The notes under the pieces were generated by a model, which was not told the DNA's origin, ran no database searches, and worked only from the letters and a program-made list of their open reading frames with translations. A stretch of DNA of 64,000 nucleotides from Arthrobacter globiformis (GTDB lineage: Bacteria > Actinomycetota > Actinomycetes > Actinomycetales > Micrococcaceae). The position numbers and the translations under genes are program-made. This document shows positions 41,269 through 50,087 of this stretch, piece by piece (within the stretch, counting starts at the first letter, position 1; each line of letters begins with the position of its first letter). The DNA lies in assembly GCF_030817195.1 (NCBI RefSeq), contig NZ_JAUSYZ010000001.1, positions 3,224,001 to 3,288,000 of the forward strand, written 5' to 3'.

Positions 41269-42057
41269 GTGAAGGCACTCTCGCAGAAGCGACGTCACCC
41301 ACTGGCAGCAATAGCCCTGCTGTTGATGGGCCTCCTCCTCACTGGTGGGCTGTACGCCGTTGCCACTACCGTCAACGAGGCCAAAGCCAGCACTGCAGAG
41401 TTCACCGCCAGCGATACGCAGGAAGGCCAGAAGCTCTTCGAAGCCAACTGCGCCACCTGCCATGGCATGGGTGCCAGCGGAACGCAGGATGGTCCCTCAC
41501 TGGTTGGCGTCGGCGCCGCCGCTGTTGACTTCCAGGTCGGCACCGGACGCATGCCCATGCAGATGAATGGCCCCCAGGCCTACAAGAAGCCGGCCCAGTT
41601 CAACGACACCCAGACCCACCAGCTGGCCGCATACGTAGCCTCGCTGGGTGCAGGTCCGGCCATCCCGGCCGACGAATACCTGGATGAGAAGGGCAACGCC
41701 GCCGAAGGTGGCGAGCTGTTCCGCGTGAACTGCGCCATGTGCCACAACGCTGCGGCAGCCGGTGGCGCACTCACCCGCGGCAAGTTTGCCCCGGCCCTGG
41801 CCGACGTCACGGGCAAGCACATCTACGAAGCCATGGCGACCGGACCGCAGAACATGCCGGTGTTCAATGACTCGAACATCTCCCCTGAAGGCAAGCGCGA
41901 CATCATCACCTTCCTGAAGCAGATTGAAGCCAACGGTTCCCCGGGCGGCGCAGACCTGGGTGCACTTGGTCCTGTTTCTGAGGGCCTGTTCGTGTGGATC
42001 GCCGGCCTGGGCGTCATCATCGCCTTCACCATCTGGCTGACGTCCCGCTCGTCATAG
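41269..42057 (+). CDS. qcrC: Diheme cytochrome c of the bc1 complex
   Basis: 262-aa membrane-anchored c-type cytochrome that passes electrons from the bc1 complex to the oxidase, replacing soluble cytochrome c. An N-terminal signal/anchor (AAIALLLMGLLLTGGLYAV) is followed by two heme-binding CXXCH motifs, CATCH (about residue 62) and CAMCH (about residue 161), and a C-terminal helix VSEGLFVWIAGLGVIIAFTIWLTS. The start is GTG 41269. It is the second gene of the operon, 88 bp after ctaE. Confidence 0.95.
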   Translation: MKALSQKRRHPLAAIALLLMGLLLTGGLYAVATTVNEAKASTAEFTASDTQEGQKLFEANCATCHGMGASGTQDGPSLVGVGAAAVDFQVGTGRMPMQMNGPQAYKKPAQFNDTQTHQLAAYVASLGAGPAIPADEYLDEKGNAAEGGELFRVNCAMCHNAAAAGGALTRGKFAPALADVTGKHIYEAMATGPQNMPVFNDSNISPEGKRDIITFLKQIEANGSPGGADLGALGPVSEGLFVWIAGLGVIIAFTIWLTSRSS

Positions 42058-42157
42058 CCACACCAGGCACAACAAGAACGTCCTGCTGATTACACAGCAG
42101 GTTTGGAACTGAACATAACTCGGCAAAGGCCGAGACGAGAGAAGGATGAGGCGAATC

Positions 42158-43228
42158 ATGGGCAACCATAGTGACGGCAGTCCGAACCACTCGGGCACCG
42201 TAGCTACGGCTGGTCAGCATGAGGTGGAGAAATTCCAGGATCCTGGAATTCCCCCGCACCGCTTGCGCCTGGCTGACACGGACCCGAAAGCCGCCAAGCG
42301 GGCAGAACGGCAGGTTGCTGCTCTGTTCGCAACCTCAGTCATTGGCACGGTGGTCTTCCTGGTGGCGTACTTCGCCATCGACCTGGGAGACGACTCCAGC
42401 ATTGCCACCATCCGGCTGCAGAATGCGCTGCTCGGCATTGGCACGGCGTTCGCCATGCTTGGCATCGGCACGGGTATCGTGCACTGGGCCAAGGCTCTGA
42501 TGCCGGACCACGAAGTCTCCGAGGAACGCCACGCGATCCGCGAGGAGGACGACCGCCAGGCTGCGGTCCGCATCGTGGACGACATCGTGGAGGAAACGGG
42601 CATCAAGCGCCGTCCCCTCATCCGGAACACCCTGCTTGGCGCCATGGCACTGGCACCCCTGCCGGCCATCGCCATCTTCGGTGACCTCGGACCGCGCCCG
42701 GACGACAAGCTGGCGCACACGATGTGGGCCCCCCAGGACGGCAAGCTCAAGCGACTCACCCGCGACCCCGATGGAACCCCCATCAAGGCCTCGGATGTCA
42801 CCATCGGTTCCGCCTTCCACGTGATCCCGGAAGGCCTCAACGAACTGCACGAGGGCAAGCTGAACGAAAAGGCCAAGGCCGTCGTTCTCCTGATGCGCCT
42901 CGACCCCGCGTCGCTGAACCCCTCCGCGGGACGCGAAAACTGGGGCTACAACGGCATCGTTGCCTACTCCAAGATCTGCACCCACGTCGGTTGCCCTGTT
43001 GCCCTCTACGAGCAGCAGACGCACCACCTGCTGTGCCCGTGCCACCAGTCAACCTTCGACCTGACCCAGGAATGCAAGGTTATCTTTGGCCCGGCCAGCC
43101 GCCCGCTCCCCCAGCTGCCCATCGCAGTTGACGATGAGGGCTACCTGGTCGCCACCAGCGACTTCAAAGAACCTGTAGGACCAAGTTACTGGGAGCGTGA
43201 TGAGCATGAGCGCAGCATCAACAGCTGA
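42158..43228 (+). CDS. qcrA: Rieske iron-sulfur subunit of the bc1 complex
   Basis: 356-aa Rieske protein with three N-terminal membrane helices, a feature of Actinobacteria. The 2Fe-2S cluster motifs are CTHVGCP (about residue 270) and CPCHQSTF about 20 residues later, in a normal Rieske spacing. Start MGNHSDGSPNHSG at 42158 is preferred; a start at 42146 is possible. Its end overlaps the qcrB start by 29 nt, so the two are translated together. Confidence 0.95.
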   Translation: MGNHSDGSPNHSGTVATAGQHEVEKFQDPGIPPHRLRLADTDPKAAKRAERQVAALFATSVIGTVVFLVAYFAIDLGDDSSIATIRLQNALLGIGTAFAMLGIGTGIVHWAKALMPDHEVSEERHAIREEDDRQAAVRIVDDIVEETGIKRRPLIRNTLLGAMALAPLPAIAIFGDLGPRPDDKLAHTMWAPQDGKLKRLTRDPDGTPIKASDVTIGSAFHVIPEGLNELHEGKLNEKAKAVVLLMRLDPASLNPSAGRENWGYNGIVAYSKICTHVGCPVALYEQQTHHLLCPCHQSTFDLTQECKVIFGPASRPLPQLPIAVDDEGYLVATSDFKEPVGPSYWERDEHERSINS

Positions 43229-44876
43229 AGCCCCCGCCTACGTAGCCAACACCAAAGTCGGACGTTTCACTGATTTCGTCGACGAGCGCGTCGGCGGGTC
43301 GGGAATCCTCCGCGAATTCGGCCGCAAGGTATTCCCGGACCACTGGTCCTTCATGTTTGGCGAGGTGGCGCTGTATTCCTTCGTCATCCTGCTCCTGTCG
43401 GGAACGTTCCTGACGTTCTTCTTCGATCCGTCGATGGCCGAGACGCACTACGCCGGCTCCTACACGCCGCTGAAAAACGTCGAAATGTCCGTCGCCTACA
43501 GCTCCTCGCTGGACATCTCCTTCGACGTCCGCGGCGGTCTGTTCATGCGCCAGGTCCACCACTGGGCAGCGCTGCTGTTCGTGGCCTCCGTTGCGGTGCA
43601 CATGCTCCGTGTGTTCTTCACCGGCGCGTTCCGCAAGCCCCGTGAGATGAACTGGGTGGTGGGCGGTGTCCTGCTGATCCTGGCCATGGCTGCCGGCTTC
43701 ACCGGTTACTCGCTCCCCGATGACCTGCTGTCCGGTAACGGCCTGCGCATCATCGACGGCGTCATCAAGTCGATCCCCGTGATCGGCACGTACATCTCCT
43801 TCTTCCTGTTCGGTGGAGAGTTCCCCGGCACGGTCATCATCAGCCGCCTCTACACGCTGCACATCCTGCTCGTTCCGGCACTGATCCTGCTCATGATCGT
43901 CGTGCACCTCTTCATGGTGGTTGTCCACAAGCACACGCAGTACCCCGGCCCGGGACGCAACGACCGCAACGTCGTCGGCTACCCCCTCGGCCCGGTCTAT
44001 GCTGCGAAGGCCGGCGGATTCTTCTTCATCGTCTTCGGTGTCATTGCGCTCATGGCCGGGTTCTTCACCATCAACCCGATCTGGAACTACGGCCCGTACG
44101 ATCCCTCCCCCGTGTCCGCAGGCACCCAGCCTGACTGGTACATCGGCTTCGTCGACGGTGCCTTGCGCCTGATGCCCGGTGTGGTCAGCGGCTTCCACTT
44201 CGAATACATCATCTTTGGCCACGTCCTCACGCTGAATGTCCTGCTTCCGGCACTTGTTCCGGCTGGCATCATTTTTACCGTGCTGTTCACCTACCCGTGG
44301 ATCGAGCGCTGGATCACCAAGGACAACCGGGAGCACCACGTGCTCGACCGTCCCCGGAACGCTCCCACGCGTACCGCGATCGGTGTAGCCGGCTTCACCT
44401 GGTACAGCGTCATGTGGGCCGCCGCCGGTTCGGACCTCATCGCCACGCACTTCCACGTGGCACTGAATGACGTCACGTACTGGCTGCGCGCACTGTTCTT
44501 CATCGGGCCGGTCATCGCGTTCGTCGTCACCAAGCGTGTGGCCCTGGCCCTGCAGCGCAAGGACCGCGAAATCGCCCTCCACGGCCGCGAGACCGGACGT
44601 ATCGTCCGCCTCCCGCACGGCGAGTTCATTGAGGTTCACGCTCCGCTCGACGAGTACAAGCGCTACAGGCTGGTTGGCTTCGAGTCGCCCGCACCGCTGC
44701 CGGCCGAGCCGAACGAGCACGGTGTGGTGACCCGCAAGGAAAACCGCCGCGCCAAGCTGTCCCGCTGGTTCTTCGAGGACCGGGTTGCTCCGGCATCGCC
44801 GGCCGAGCTGGAAGCCAGCCACGGCCACCACGAGGCCGTTGAAGCCGGCGAGGGACAGAAAACCCTCAGCCACTAA
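43200..44876 (+). CDS. qcrB: Cytochrome b subunit of the bc1 complex
   Basis: 558-aa cytochrome b, with the N-terminal b6-type domain carrying two b hemes (His pairs in RQVHHWAALLFVASVAVHMLRVFF and LHILLVPALILLMIVVHLF) and the quinol-site region. The C-terminal extension of about 150 residues (after KRVALALQRKDREI) is typical of Actinobacteria. Start ATG 43200 is preferred among GTG 43197, ATG 43200 and ATG 43206; GGGAG precedes it. A hairpin terminator follows at 44905. It is the target of the imidazopyridine class of respiratory inhibitors in mycobacteria. Confidence 0.95.
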   Translation: MSMSAASTAEAPAYVANTKVGRFTDFVDERVGGSGILREFGRKVFPDHWSFMFGEVALYSFVILLLSGTFLTFFFDPSMAETHYAGSYTPLKNVEMSVAYSSSLDISFDVRGGLFMRQVHHWAALLFVASVAVHMLRVFFTGAFRKPREMNWVVGGVLLILAMAAGFTGYSLPDDLLSGNGLRIIDGVIKSIPVIGTYISFFLFGGEFPGTVIISRLYTLHILLVPALILLMIVVHLFMVVVHKHTQYPGPGRNDRNVVGYPLGPVYAAKAGGFFFIVFGVIALMAGFFTINPIWNYGPYDPSPVSAGTQPDWYIGFVDGALRLMPGVVSGFHFEYIIFGHVLTLNVLLPALVPAGIIFTVLFTYPWIERWITKDNREHHVLDRPRNAPTRTAIGVAGFTWYSVMWAAAGSDLIATHFHVALNDVTYWLRALFFIGPVIAFVVTKRVALALQRKDREIALHGRETGRIVRLPHGEFIEVHAPLDEYKRYRLVGFESPAPLPAEPNEHGVVTRKENRRAKLSRWFFEDRVAPASPAELEASHGHHEAVEAGEGQKTLSH

Positions 44877-44904
44877 GGCAGCAACGCTTCACCAAGAAGC
44901 ACAC

Positions 44905-44940
44905 AGAGAAGGCCCGGTCCGCCAGGACCGGGCCTTCTCT
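44905..44940 (+). terminator. Terminator of the ctaE-qcrCAB operon
   Basis: 16-bp stem AGAGAAGGCCCGGTCC (44905-44920) and its complement (44925-44940), GCCA loop. It lies after qcrB and before the convergent dasR-like gene. Confidence 0.82.
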
Positions 44941-44985
44941 GCATCTCCGAACAGAAGTCTTTGCGGCAGGCGGCAGCCGGCCGGG

Positions 44986-45777
44986 CTACTGCTGCCGGTA
45001 ACCCGATGCGTAGTTGCGGGTGGGCCGGACTCCGGGCCGCTGCAGCGGCACCCAGAGCTTGTACCGGTCAGCGCGGTAATAGGAGACGGAGTAGTCCACC
45101 ATGGCCCGGGCAACGAAGGCATGCCGCTGGATCTTCAGCAGCGGCGCGCCGATTTCAACGTTGAGCAGCCGGGCGGTGGAGGGCGATGCGGCCGTGGCCT
45201 CGATCATATCCTCGCCCCATTCCATGACGAGGCCGAACTGTTCGCTCAGCACGTTGTAGAGCGAGGTGGGCGGCTCGCCGTCGAGCAGCCCCGGCACCCG
45301 GTGGGCCGGGATGAAGTTCTCATCCACGCTCATTGGCTCGTTATCGGCCAGCAGGAGGCGCCGGAAGCGCACCAGGGGTGTTCCCTCCTCCAGCTGCAGT
45401 TCGCGGGCCAGGAAGGCGCTGGCGGCGATCTGTTCGAAGCTCAGCACCTTCGCTGCGGGCACCATGCCGCGGCGCTGCATCTCCTCGCTGTAGGAGGTCA
45501 GCTTGACCTGGAGGTCCAGCTTCGGTTTCCGGACGAAAGTGCCCAGGCCGACGACCCGTTCGATGACCTCCTCCCCCACCAGGGCGTCGATGGCCTGCCG
45601 GACGGTCATCCGGGCCAGGCTGAAACGTTCAGCCAGGTCCCGTTCGGACGGCAGCGCCGAGCCTGGCGGGCAGGACGTCGCAATGTAGGTCCTGAGGATC
45701 TCACGGAGCTGGACGTAGATGGGCGTCCCGCTGGTTCTGTCGATTTCACCGGCGATGCCGGCGACGTTAGCCGCCAC
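44986..45777 (-). CDS. GntR/HutC-family regulator, DasR-like
   Basis: 263-aa regulator with an N-terminal winged helix (TPIYVQLREILRTYI and LPSERDLAERFSLARMTVRQAIDALVGEEVIERVVGLGTFV, about residues 17-80) and a C-terminal UTRA ligand domain (about 90-245). This is the HutC branch, as in DasR and NagR, which sense glucosamine phosphates. It is divergent from ptsH. The spacer holds a dre-like palindrome, GGTCTAGACC, the known DasR-binding core. The start is GTG 45777 behind ACAGGAG. The DasR identity is inferred from that site and from ptsH next door. Confidence 0.82.
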   Translation of the reverse strand: MAANVAGIAGEIDRTSGTPIYVQLREILRTYIATSCPPGSALPSERDLAERFSLARMTVRQAIDALVGEEVIERVVGLGTFVRKPKLDLQVKLTSYSEEMQRRGMVPAAKVLSFEQIAASAFLARELQLEEGTPLVRFRRLLLADNEPMSVDENFIPAHRVPGLLDGEPPTSLYNVLSEQFGLVMEWGEDMIEATAASPSTARLLNVEIGAPLLKIQRHAFVARAMVDYSVSYYRADRYKLWVPLQRPGVRPTRNYASGYRQQ

Positions 45778-45833
45778 GGCGGCGGCTCCTGTAATGCATG
45801 CTCACAGTTCAAGGGTAAGCCAACGAGGCCACA

Positions 45834-45843
45834 GGTCTAGACC
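45834..45843. promoter_or_regulatory. dre-like DasR operator
   Basis: Palindromic GGTCTAGACC within ACAGGTCTAGACCAGG, matching the core of the Streptomyces DasR-responsive element. It lies between the divergent regulator start (45777) and the ptsH start (45961), so it could control both. Confidence 0.75.
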
Positions 45844-45960
45844 AGGCCGTCCCCGGCAGAAGGGCGCCACAGGGGCCGATATTCTTAGAGGCGAACAAAA
45901 TGGAAAGACGACGGCGGCTTCCCCCCAAAGTGCCATCCCGTCCAAGACGAAGGAGTCCAG

Positions 45961-46254
45961 TTGCCCGTTCGTAAGGCAATCGTTTCTGCGGCCATCGGTC
46001 TGCACGCCAGGCCGGCAGCGGTGTTCGTCCGTGCGGTCACGGAGACAGGGCTACCGGTGACCATCCGCAAGGACGGCATTGACGCCGTGGATGCCCGCTC
46101 CCTGCTCGAGGTCATGACTGCTGACTTCAACTACGGCTGCGAGGTTGAGCTGGCAGTCAAGGAATCGGCCCTGCCTGCGGGCAAGAGCCTCGGCGAGGCC
46201 GAGGCGGCCCTCTCGTGTCTCGTGGAGCTGCTGGCATCGCAGAAAGCCAGCTAG
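45961..46254 (+). CDS. ptsH: Phosphocarrier protein HPr
   Basis: 97-aa HPr of the phosphotransferase sugar-uptake system; carries phosphate from Enzyme I to EIIA via His. The active-site motif IGLHARPAAVFV includes His near residue 15, and SLLEVMTADFNYGCEVELAV contains the region that in Gram-positive HPr bears the regulatory Ser. It starts with TTG at 45961, a rare start, but GAAGGAG lies 5 bp before it. It is divergent from the DasR-like regulator with a dre-like site between. A terminator hairpin follows. Confidence 0.93.
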   Translation: MPVRKAIVSAAIGLHARPAAVFVRAVTETGLPVTIRKDGIDAVDARSLLEVMTADFNYGCEVELAVKESALPAGKSLGEAEAALSCLVELLASQKAS

Positions 46255-46272
46255 TGCCGCTTTAAAGACAAG

Positions 46273-46320
46273 TAGAACGACGGCGGGCCCCACCAAAAGG
46301 TGGGGCCCGCCGTCGTTCTA
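46273..46320. terminator. Bidirectional terminator hairpin
   Basis: 22-bp perfect stem starting TAGAACGACGGCGGG with a 4-nt AAAA loop, between the convergent ptsH and ctaF genes. Its stem base resembles those at 36539 and 39261. Confidence 0.88.
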
Positions 46321-46334
46321 TGAAACAGAAAACG

Positions 46335-46736
46335 CTAGTGTGCGTGGTCTCCGCGGCTGTACTCGTAGACCCAGCCTACGAGGGCCACCAGCGCCATACC
46401 GCCGGCGATGAACACGATCCAGAACCCTACGGCCAGACCGAGGAATCCTGCGGCGCAGGACAGGCCCAGGACCAGCGGCCACCAGCTCCAGGGGCTGAAG
46501 TGGCCCTGCTCGCCGGCGCCTTCGTGGATTTCTGCGTCAGCCCGGTCCTCGGGACGCATGCCCACCCGCTTGCCGGTGAAGCCCAGGTAGGCACCGATCA
46601 TGCCTGCCAGGCCACCCACCAGGAGGATTCCCAGGATGCCGACCCACTCAGACCAGTTGGTGAGGAAGCCGTAGATGATGGAAACCGGAACGAAGAAGAA
46701 AACTCCTGCTCCAAAAATCCAGGACTCGATTCTCAT
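46335..46736 (-). CDS. ctaF: Cytochrome c oxidase subunit IV (actinobacterial)
   Basis: 133-aa membrane protein of the actinobacterial aa3 oxidase, subunit IV. It begins MRIESWIFGAGVFFFVPVSIIYGFLTNWSEWVGILGILLVGGLAGMIGAYLG, with paired N-terminal helices, and a further pair SWWPLVLGLSCAAGFLGLAVGFWIVFIAGGMALVALVGW. The ATG overlaps the ctaD stop by 4 nt, so the two are coupled. It is the last gene of ctaC-ctaD-ctaF. Confidence 0.94.
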   Translation of the reverse strand: MRIESWIFGAGVFFFVPVSIIYGFLTNWSEWVGILGILLVGGLAGMIGAYLGFTGKRVGMRPEDRADAEIHEGAGEQGHFSPWSWWPLVLGLSCAAGFLGLAVGFWIVFIAGGMALVALVGWVYEYSRGDHAH

Positions 46737-48454
46737 TGCGCAGTGTCCTTCTGATCGGCGTTGCCCAGCACGCTTGCTGCAGGTGCCGGCGACTCAACGG
46801 TGTGTGACTGGGAGAGCTCAGGGTGGTGCAGGTCCAGTGCCGGACGCTCCGAGCGGATCCGCGGCAGGGACGTGAAGTTGTGCCGCGGCGGCGGGCAGGA
46901 CGTGGCCCACTCCAGCGAGGCACCGAAGCCCCAGGGATCGTCAACCTGAACCTTCTCCGCACTGCGTGCGGTGATGTACACGTTCCAGAAGAACGGGATC
47001 AGGGAGGCACCCAGGACGAACGAGGCAATGGTGGAGAACTGGTTCATCCAGGTGAAGTTGTCCTCGACCAGGTAGTCGGCGTAGCGGCGGGGCATGCCCT
47101 CGACGCCGAGCCAGTGCTGGATCAGGAACGTGCCGTGGAAGCCAAGGAACAGGAGCCAGAAGTGGATCTTGCCGAGGCGCTCGTTGAGCATCTTGCCCGT
47201 CCACTTCGGCCACCAGAAGTAGAAGCCGGCGAACATCGCGAACACCACGGTGCCGAACACCACGTAGTGGAAGTGGGCCACCACGAAGTAGGAGTCGGAG
47301 ACGTGGAAGTCCAGCGGCGGGGAGGCCAGGATGATGCCCGTCAGGCCGCCGAAGAGGAACGTGATGAGGAAGCCGATGCTCCACAGCATGGGGGTTTCGA
47401 ACGTCAGCGAACCGCGCCACATGGTGCCGATCCAGTTGAAGAACTTCACACCGGTGGGAACCGCGATGAGCATGGTCATGAAGGAGAAGAACGGCAGCAG
47501 CACGGATCCGGTGACGTACATGTGGTGCGCCCACACGGTCACGGACAGGGCAGCAATCGCGATGGTCGCGTAAACCAGGCCCTTGTAGCCGAAGATCGGC
47601 TTGCGGCTGAAGACCGGGAAGATCTCGGAGACGATGCCGAAGAACGGCAGCGCGATGATGTACACCTCGGGGTGGCCGAAGAACCAGAACAGGTGCTGCC
47701 ACAGGACGGCGCCGCCGTTCTCCGGGTCGAAGATGTGGGCGCCGAAGCGGCGGTCCGCACCGAGGGCGAAGAGTGCTGCGGCCAGCGGCGGGAACGCCAT
47801 CAGGACCAGGATGGCCGTGACCAGGGTGTTCCAGGTGAAGATCGGCATGCGCCACATGGTCATGCCGGGGGCACGCATGCAGATGATGGTGGTGATGAAG
47901 TTGACCGCGCCCAGGATGGTGCCGAAGCCGGACAGCGCCAGGCCGAAGACCCACAGGTCACCGCCGACGCCGGGGCTGAAGGTGGTGTTGGAGAGCGGCG
48001 CGTAGGCGAACCAGCCGAAGGATGCAGCACCCTGCGGGGTGATGAAGCCGGAAACGGCGATGGTGGAGCCGAACAGGAAGAACCAGAAGGCCAGCGCGTT
48101 CAGTCGCGGGAACGCGACGTCCGGTGCACCGATCTGCAGCGGCATGATCACGTTCGCAAAGCCGGCGAACAGCGGGGTGGCGAACATGAGCAGCATGACC
48201 GTGCCGTGCATGGTGAACAGCTGGTTGTACTGCTCCTTGGTCTGCAGGATCTGCATGCCCGGCTCGAAGAGCTCGGCGCGGATGAGCAGGGCCATCACGC
48301 CGCCGAAGCAGAAGAACACGAAGGACGCGATCAGGTACATGTACCCGATGGTCTTGTGGTCCGTGGAGGTGATCCAGTTGACGACGATGCGCCCCTTGGA
48401 TTTGGGTACTACGGGAGCCTCGAGGATCCCGGGGGTCTGGGTGTAAGTAGCCAC
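46733..48454 (-). CDS. ctaD: Cytochrome c oxidase subunit I
   Basis: 573-aa catalytic subunit with 12 membrane helices, binding heme a, heme a3 and CuB. The N-terminal heme a ligand is in FTMHGTVMLLMF, the CuB His with cross-linked Tyr in FWFFGHPEVYIIALP, the two further CuB His in WAHHMYVTG, and the heme a3/a His pair in VVAHFHYVVFG. The C-terminal part after VDDPWGFGASLEWATSCPPPRHNF is an actinobacterial extension. It starts with GTG 48454, 10 bp after the ctaC stop. Confidence 0.96.
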   Translation of the reverse strand: MATYTQTPGILEAPVVPKSKGRIVVNWITSTDHKTIGYMYLIASFVFFCFGGVMALLIRAELFEPGMQILQTKEQYNQLFTMHGTVMLLMFATPLFAGFANVIMPLQIGAPDVAFPRLNALAFWFFLFGSTIAVSGFITPQGAASFGWFAYAPLSNTTFSPGVGGDLWVFGLALSGFGTILGAVNFITTIICMRAPGMTMWRMPIFTWNTLVTAILVLMAFPPLAAALFALGADRRFGAHIFDPENGGAVLWQHLFWFFGHPEVYIIALPFFGIVSEIFPVFSRKPIFGYKGLVYATIAIAALSVTVWAHHMYVTGSVLLPFFSFMTMLIAVPTGVKFFNWIGTMWRGSLTFETPMLWSIGFLITFLFGGLTGIILASPPLDFHVSDSYFVVAHFHYVVFGTVVFAMFAGFYFWWPKWTGKMLNERLGKIHFWLLFLGFHGTFLIQHWLGVEGMPRRYADYLVEDNFTWMNQFSTIASFVLGASLIPFFWNVYITARSAEKVQVDDPWGFGASLEWATSCPPPRHNFTSLPRIRSERPALDLHHPELSQSHTVESPAPAASVLGNADQKDTAQ

Positions 48455-48464
48455 TTCGCTTCCC

Positions 48465-49337
48465 TTACTTCGATTCGTTCAGGTTCGGGTTGCGGTCATA
48501 CTCATCGCCAAGCAGGCCCGTGTTGCCGTCCTGGCGCAGCTGGTTCATGTGAGCCTGGAATTCGGACTCGGAAACAACCTTGACGCGGAACAGCATTTCG
48601 GAGTGGTACTCACCGCAGAGCTCGGCGCACTTGCCGTCGTAGGTGCCCTCTTTGGTGGGGGTGAACCGGATGTAGTTGGTCTTGCCCGGGATCATGTCCC
48701 TCTTCTGCAGGAATGCAGGAACCCAGAAGGAGTGGATGACGTCGCGCGAGTTCAGTTCCAGGTCAACGGACTTGTTGACGGGCAGGTAGAGGGTGGGGAG
48801 CTTCTCCTTGTCCACTTCCTCGCCTGTCAGGTGCGCCTGGACGCCGGCTTCGTGGGCGTCCTCGGTGATGACGTCGCCCTTTTTGTAGTTGAAGTCCCAT
48901 GCCCACTGCTTGCCGCGGACGTCCACTACGACGTCGGCCGGCTGCGAGCGGTCATCGATCGCCTGCTGGTCACGGTCGGTGAAGTAGAAGAACACCAGGA
49001 CCATGAAGAGCGGGATCGTCAGGTAGAAGACCTCAAGGGGCAGGTTGAAGCTGGTCTGCCGCGGGAAGCCCACGGTGCCCTTGCGGCGGCGGTAGGCAAC
49101 GAGGCACCAGACGATCAGGCCCCAAGTGATGATGCCCACCACGAGGGCGGCAATCCATGAGTTGACCCAGAGGTCCATGATGCGGTCAGTGTGATTGGTG
49201 GTGCCACGCTCAGTGGGCAGCCACCCCTTCTCTACCTCTGGCGAACATCCAGTCAAAACCAACGCGCCGGCAGTTGCCAAGCCAGTGATCGTAGTGATCG
49301 TTTTGCGTCGGCTGCCGGTTCGGTTCTGCGAACTCAC
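48465..49337 (-). CDS. ctaC: Cytochrome c oxidase subunit II
   Basis: 290-aa subunit with an N-terminal lipoprotein-type signal (ALVLTGCS), two membrane helices and a periplasm-like CuA domain. The CuA ligands are CAELCGEYHSEM and the earlier His in VIHSFWVPAF. GTG 49337 follows AGGAAGGGCCGTCT. It opens the ctaC-ctaD-ctaF operon and accepts electrons from the diheme cytochrome QcrC in the supercomplex. A 185-bp gap separates it from the upstream Fe-S gene. Confidence 0.95.
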   Translation of the reverse strand: MSSQNRTGSRRKTITTITGLATAGALVLTGCSPEVEKGWLPTERGTTNHTDRIMDLWVNSWIAALVVGIITWGLIVWCLVAYRRRKGTVGFPRQTSFNLPLEVFYLTIPLFMVLVFFYFTDRDQQAIDDRSQPADVVVDVRGKQWAWDFNYKKGDVITEDAHEAGVQAHLTGEEVDKEKLPTLYLPVNKSVDLELNSRDVIHSFWVPAFLQKRDMIPGKTNYIRFTPTKEGTYDGKCAELCGEYHSEMLFRVKVVSESEFQAHMNQLRQDGNTGLLGDEYDRNPNLNESK

Positions 49338-49466
49338 AGACGGCCCTTCCTACTTGTTGCTGTTGCCAGGGCGGCAAAAAGCTTCCCGGGCACACTAAAA
49401 GTTTTACTACTCGGTGTAGAGCTTACCGCTCCCCGCAGGTTTTCGCCCACATGTCCCCACCGTGTG

Positions 49467-49494
49467 GCGGCGCCGGTTTTCACCGGCGCCGCCA
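49467..49494. terminator. Hairpin downstream of the ErpA-like gene
   Basis: 12-bp stem GGCGGCGCCGGT (49467-49478) and complement (49483-49494) with a TTTC loop, 29 bp past the stop of the HesB/IscA gene on the minus strand. It probably separates that gene from ctaC. Confidence 0.72.
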
Positions 49495-49522
49495 AGAGGT
49501 TCAGGAAGGGCTTACTTACCCT

Positions 49523-49912
49523 TTAGTGGAACGAATCACCGCAGGCGCATGAGCCGCCCGCATTCGGGTTGTCAATGGTGAAGCCCTGCTTGGAGATGGT
49601 GTCTTCAAAGTCGATGCTGGCACCGCTGAGGTACGGCACGCTCATCTTGTCGACGACGACCTCGACACCGTCGAAGTCGCGTACCGCGTCACCTTCAAGG
49701 AGGCGCTCGTCGAAGTACAGCTGGTAAATGAGGCCTGAGCAGCCACCCGGCTGAACGGCTACGCGGAGGCGAAGATCGGTACGGCCTTCCTGCTCCAGGA
49801 GGCTGCGGACCTTGCCTGCTGCAACGTCCGTCAGCTGAACCTCGTGGCTCGCCAGTTCCGCACTGGCCGTGCCGGTGGATTCGGTGCTGTTTTCATTGGT
49901 CGTAGTGCTCAT
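49523..49912 (-). CDS. erpA: Iron-sulfur insertion protein (ErpA/HesB-IscA family)
   Basis: 129-aa A-type Fe-S carrier. The three conserved cysteines are visible: one in PGGCSGLIYQLYF and two in SCACGDSFH at the C-terminus. An N-terminal tail rich in Thr, Ser and Glu precedes the fold. It probably hands clusters to targets such as the Rieske protein. ATG 49912. It is a single gene next to the oxidase operon. Confidence 0.92.
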   Translation of the reverse strand: MSTTTNENSTESTGTASAELASHEVQLTDVAAGKVRSLLEQEGRTDLRLRVAVQPGGCSGLIYQLYFDERLLEGDAVRDFDGVEVVVDKMSVPYLSGASIDFEDTISKQGFTIDNPNAGGSCACGDSFH

Positions 49913-50087
49913 TGGCCTACCTTACTAACGACGGTTGTGGCTGCCCCGCTTGCACGGTGCCTGCCCCTACGGAAACAGTACGGGCTATAGCTACATGCTA
50001 CGTCGATCCGGCGCGGAGCTCTAACTTCAGGCGTAACCCTTCCAGGCCCTTCGTTGTTCCCTCCGCGGCCTGCTAGTCCGCGGCCTG

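Noticed and set aside
43218..44873. 551-codon frame antisense to qcrB
   Set aside because: Asp/Gly/Arg-rich translation without family features, and it lies wholly opposite a certain gene.
46823..48583. 586-codon frame antisense to ctaD
   Set aside because: Low-complexity Glu/Gly/Arg/Asp product, explained by codon bias of ctaD on the other strand.
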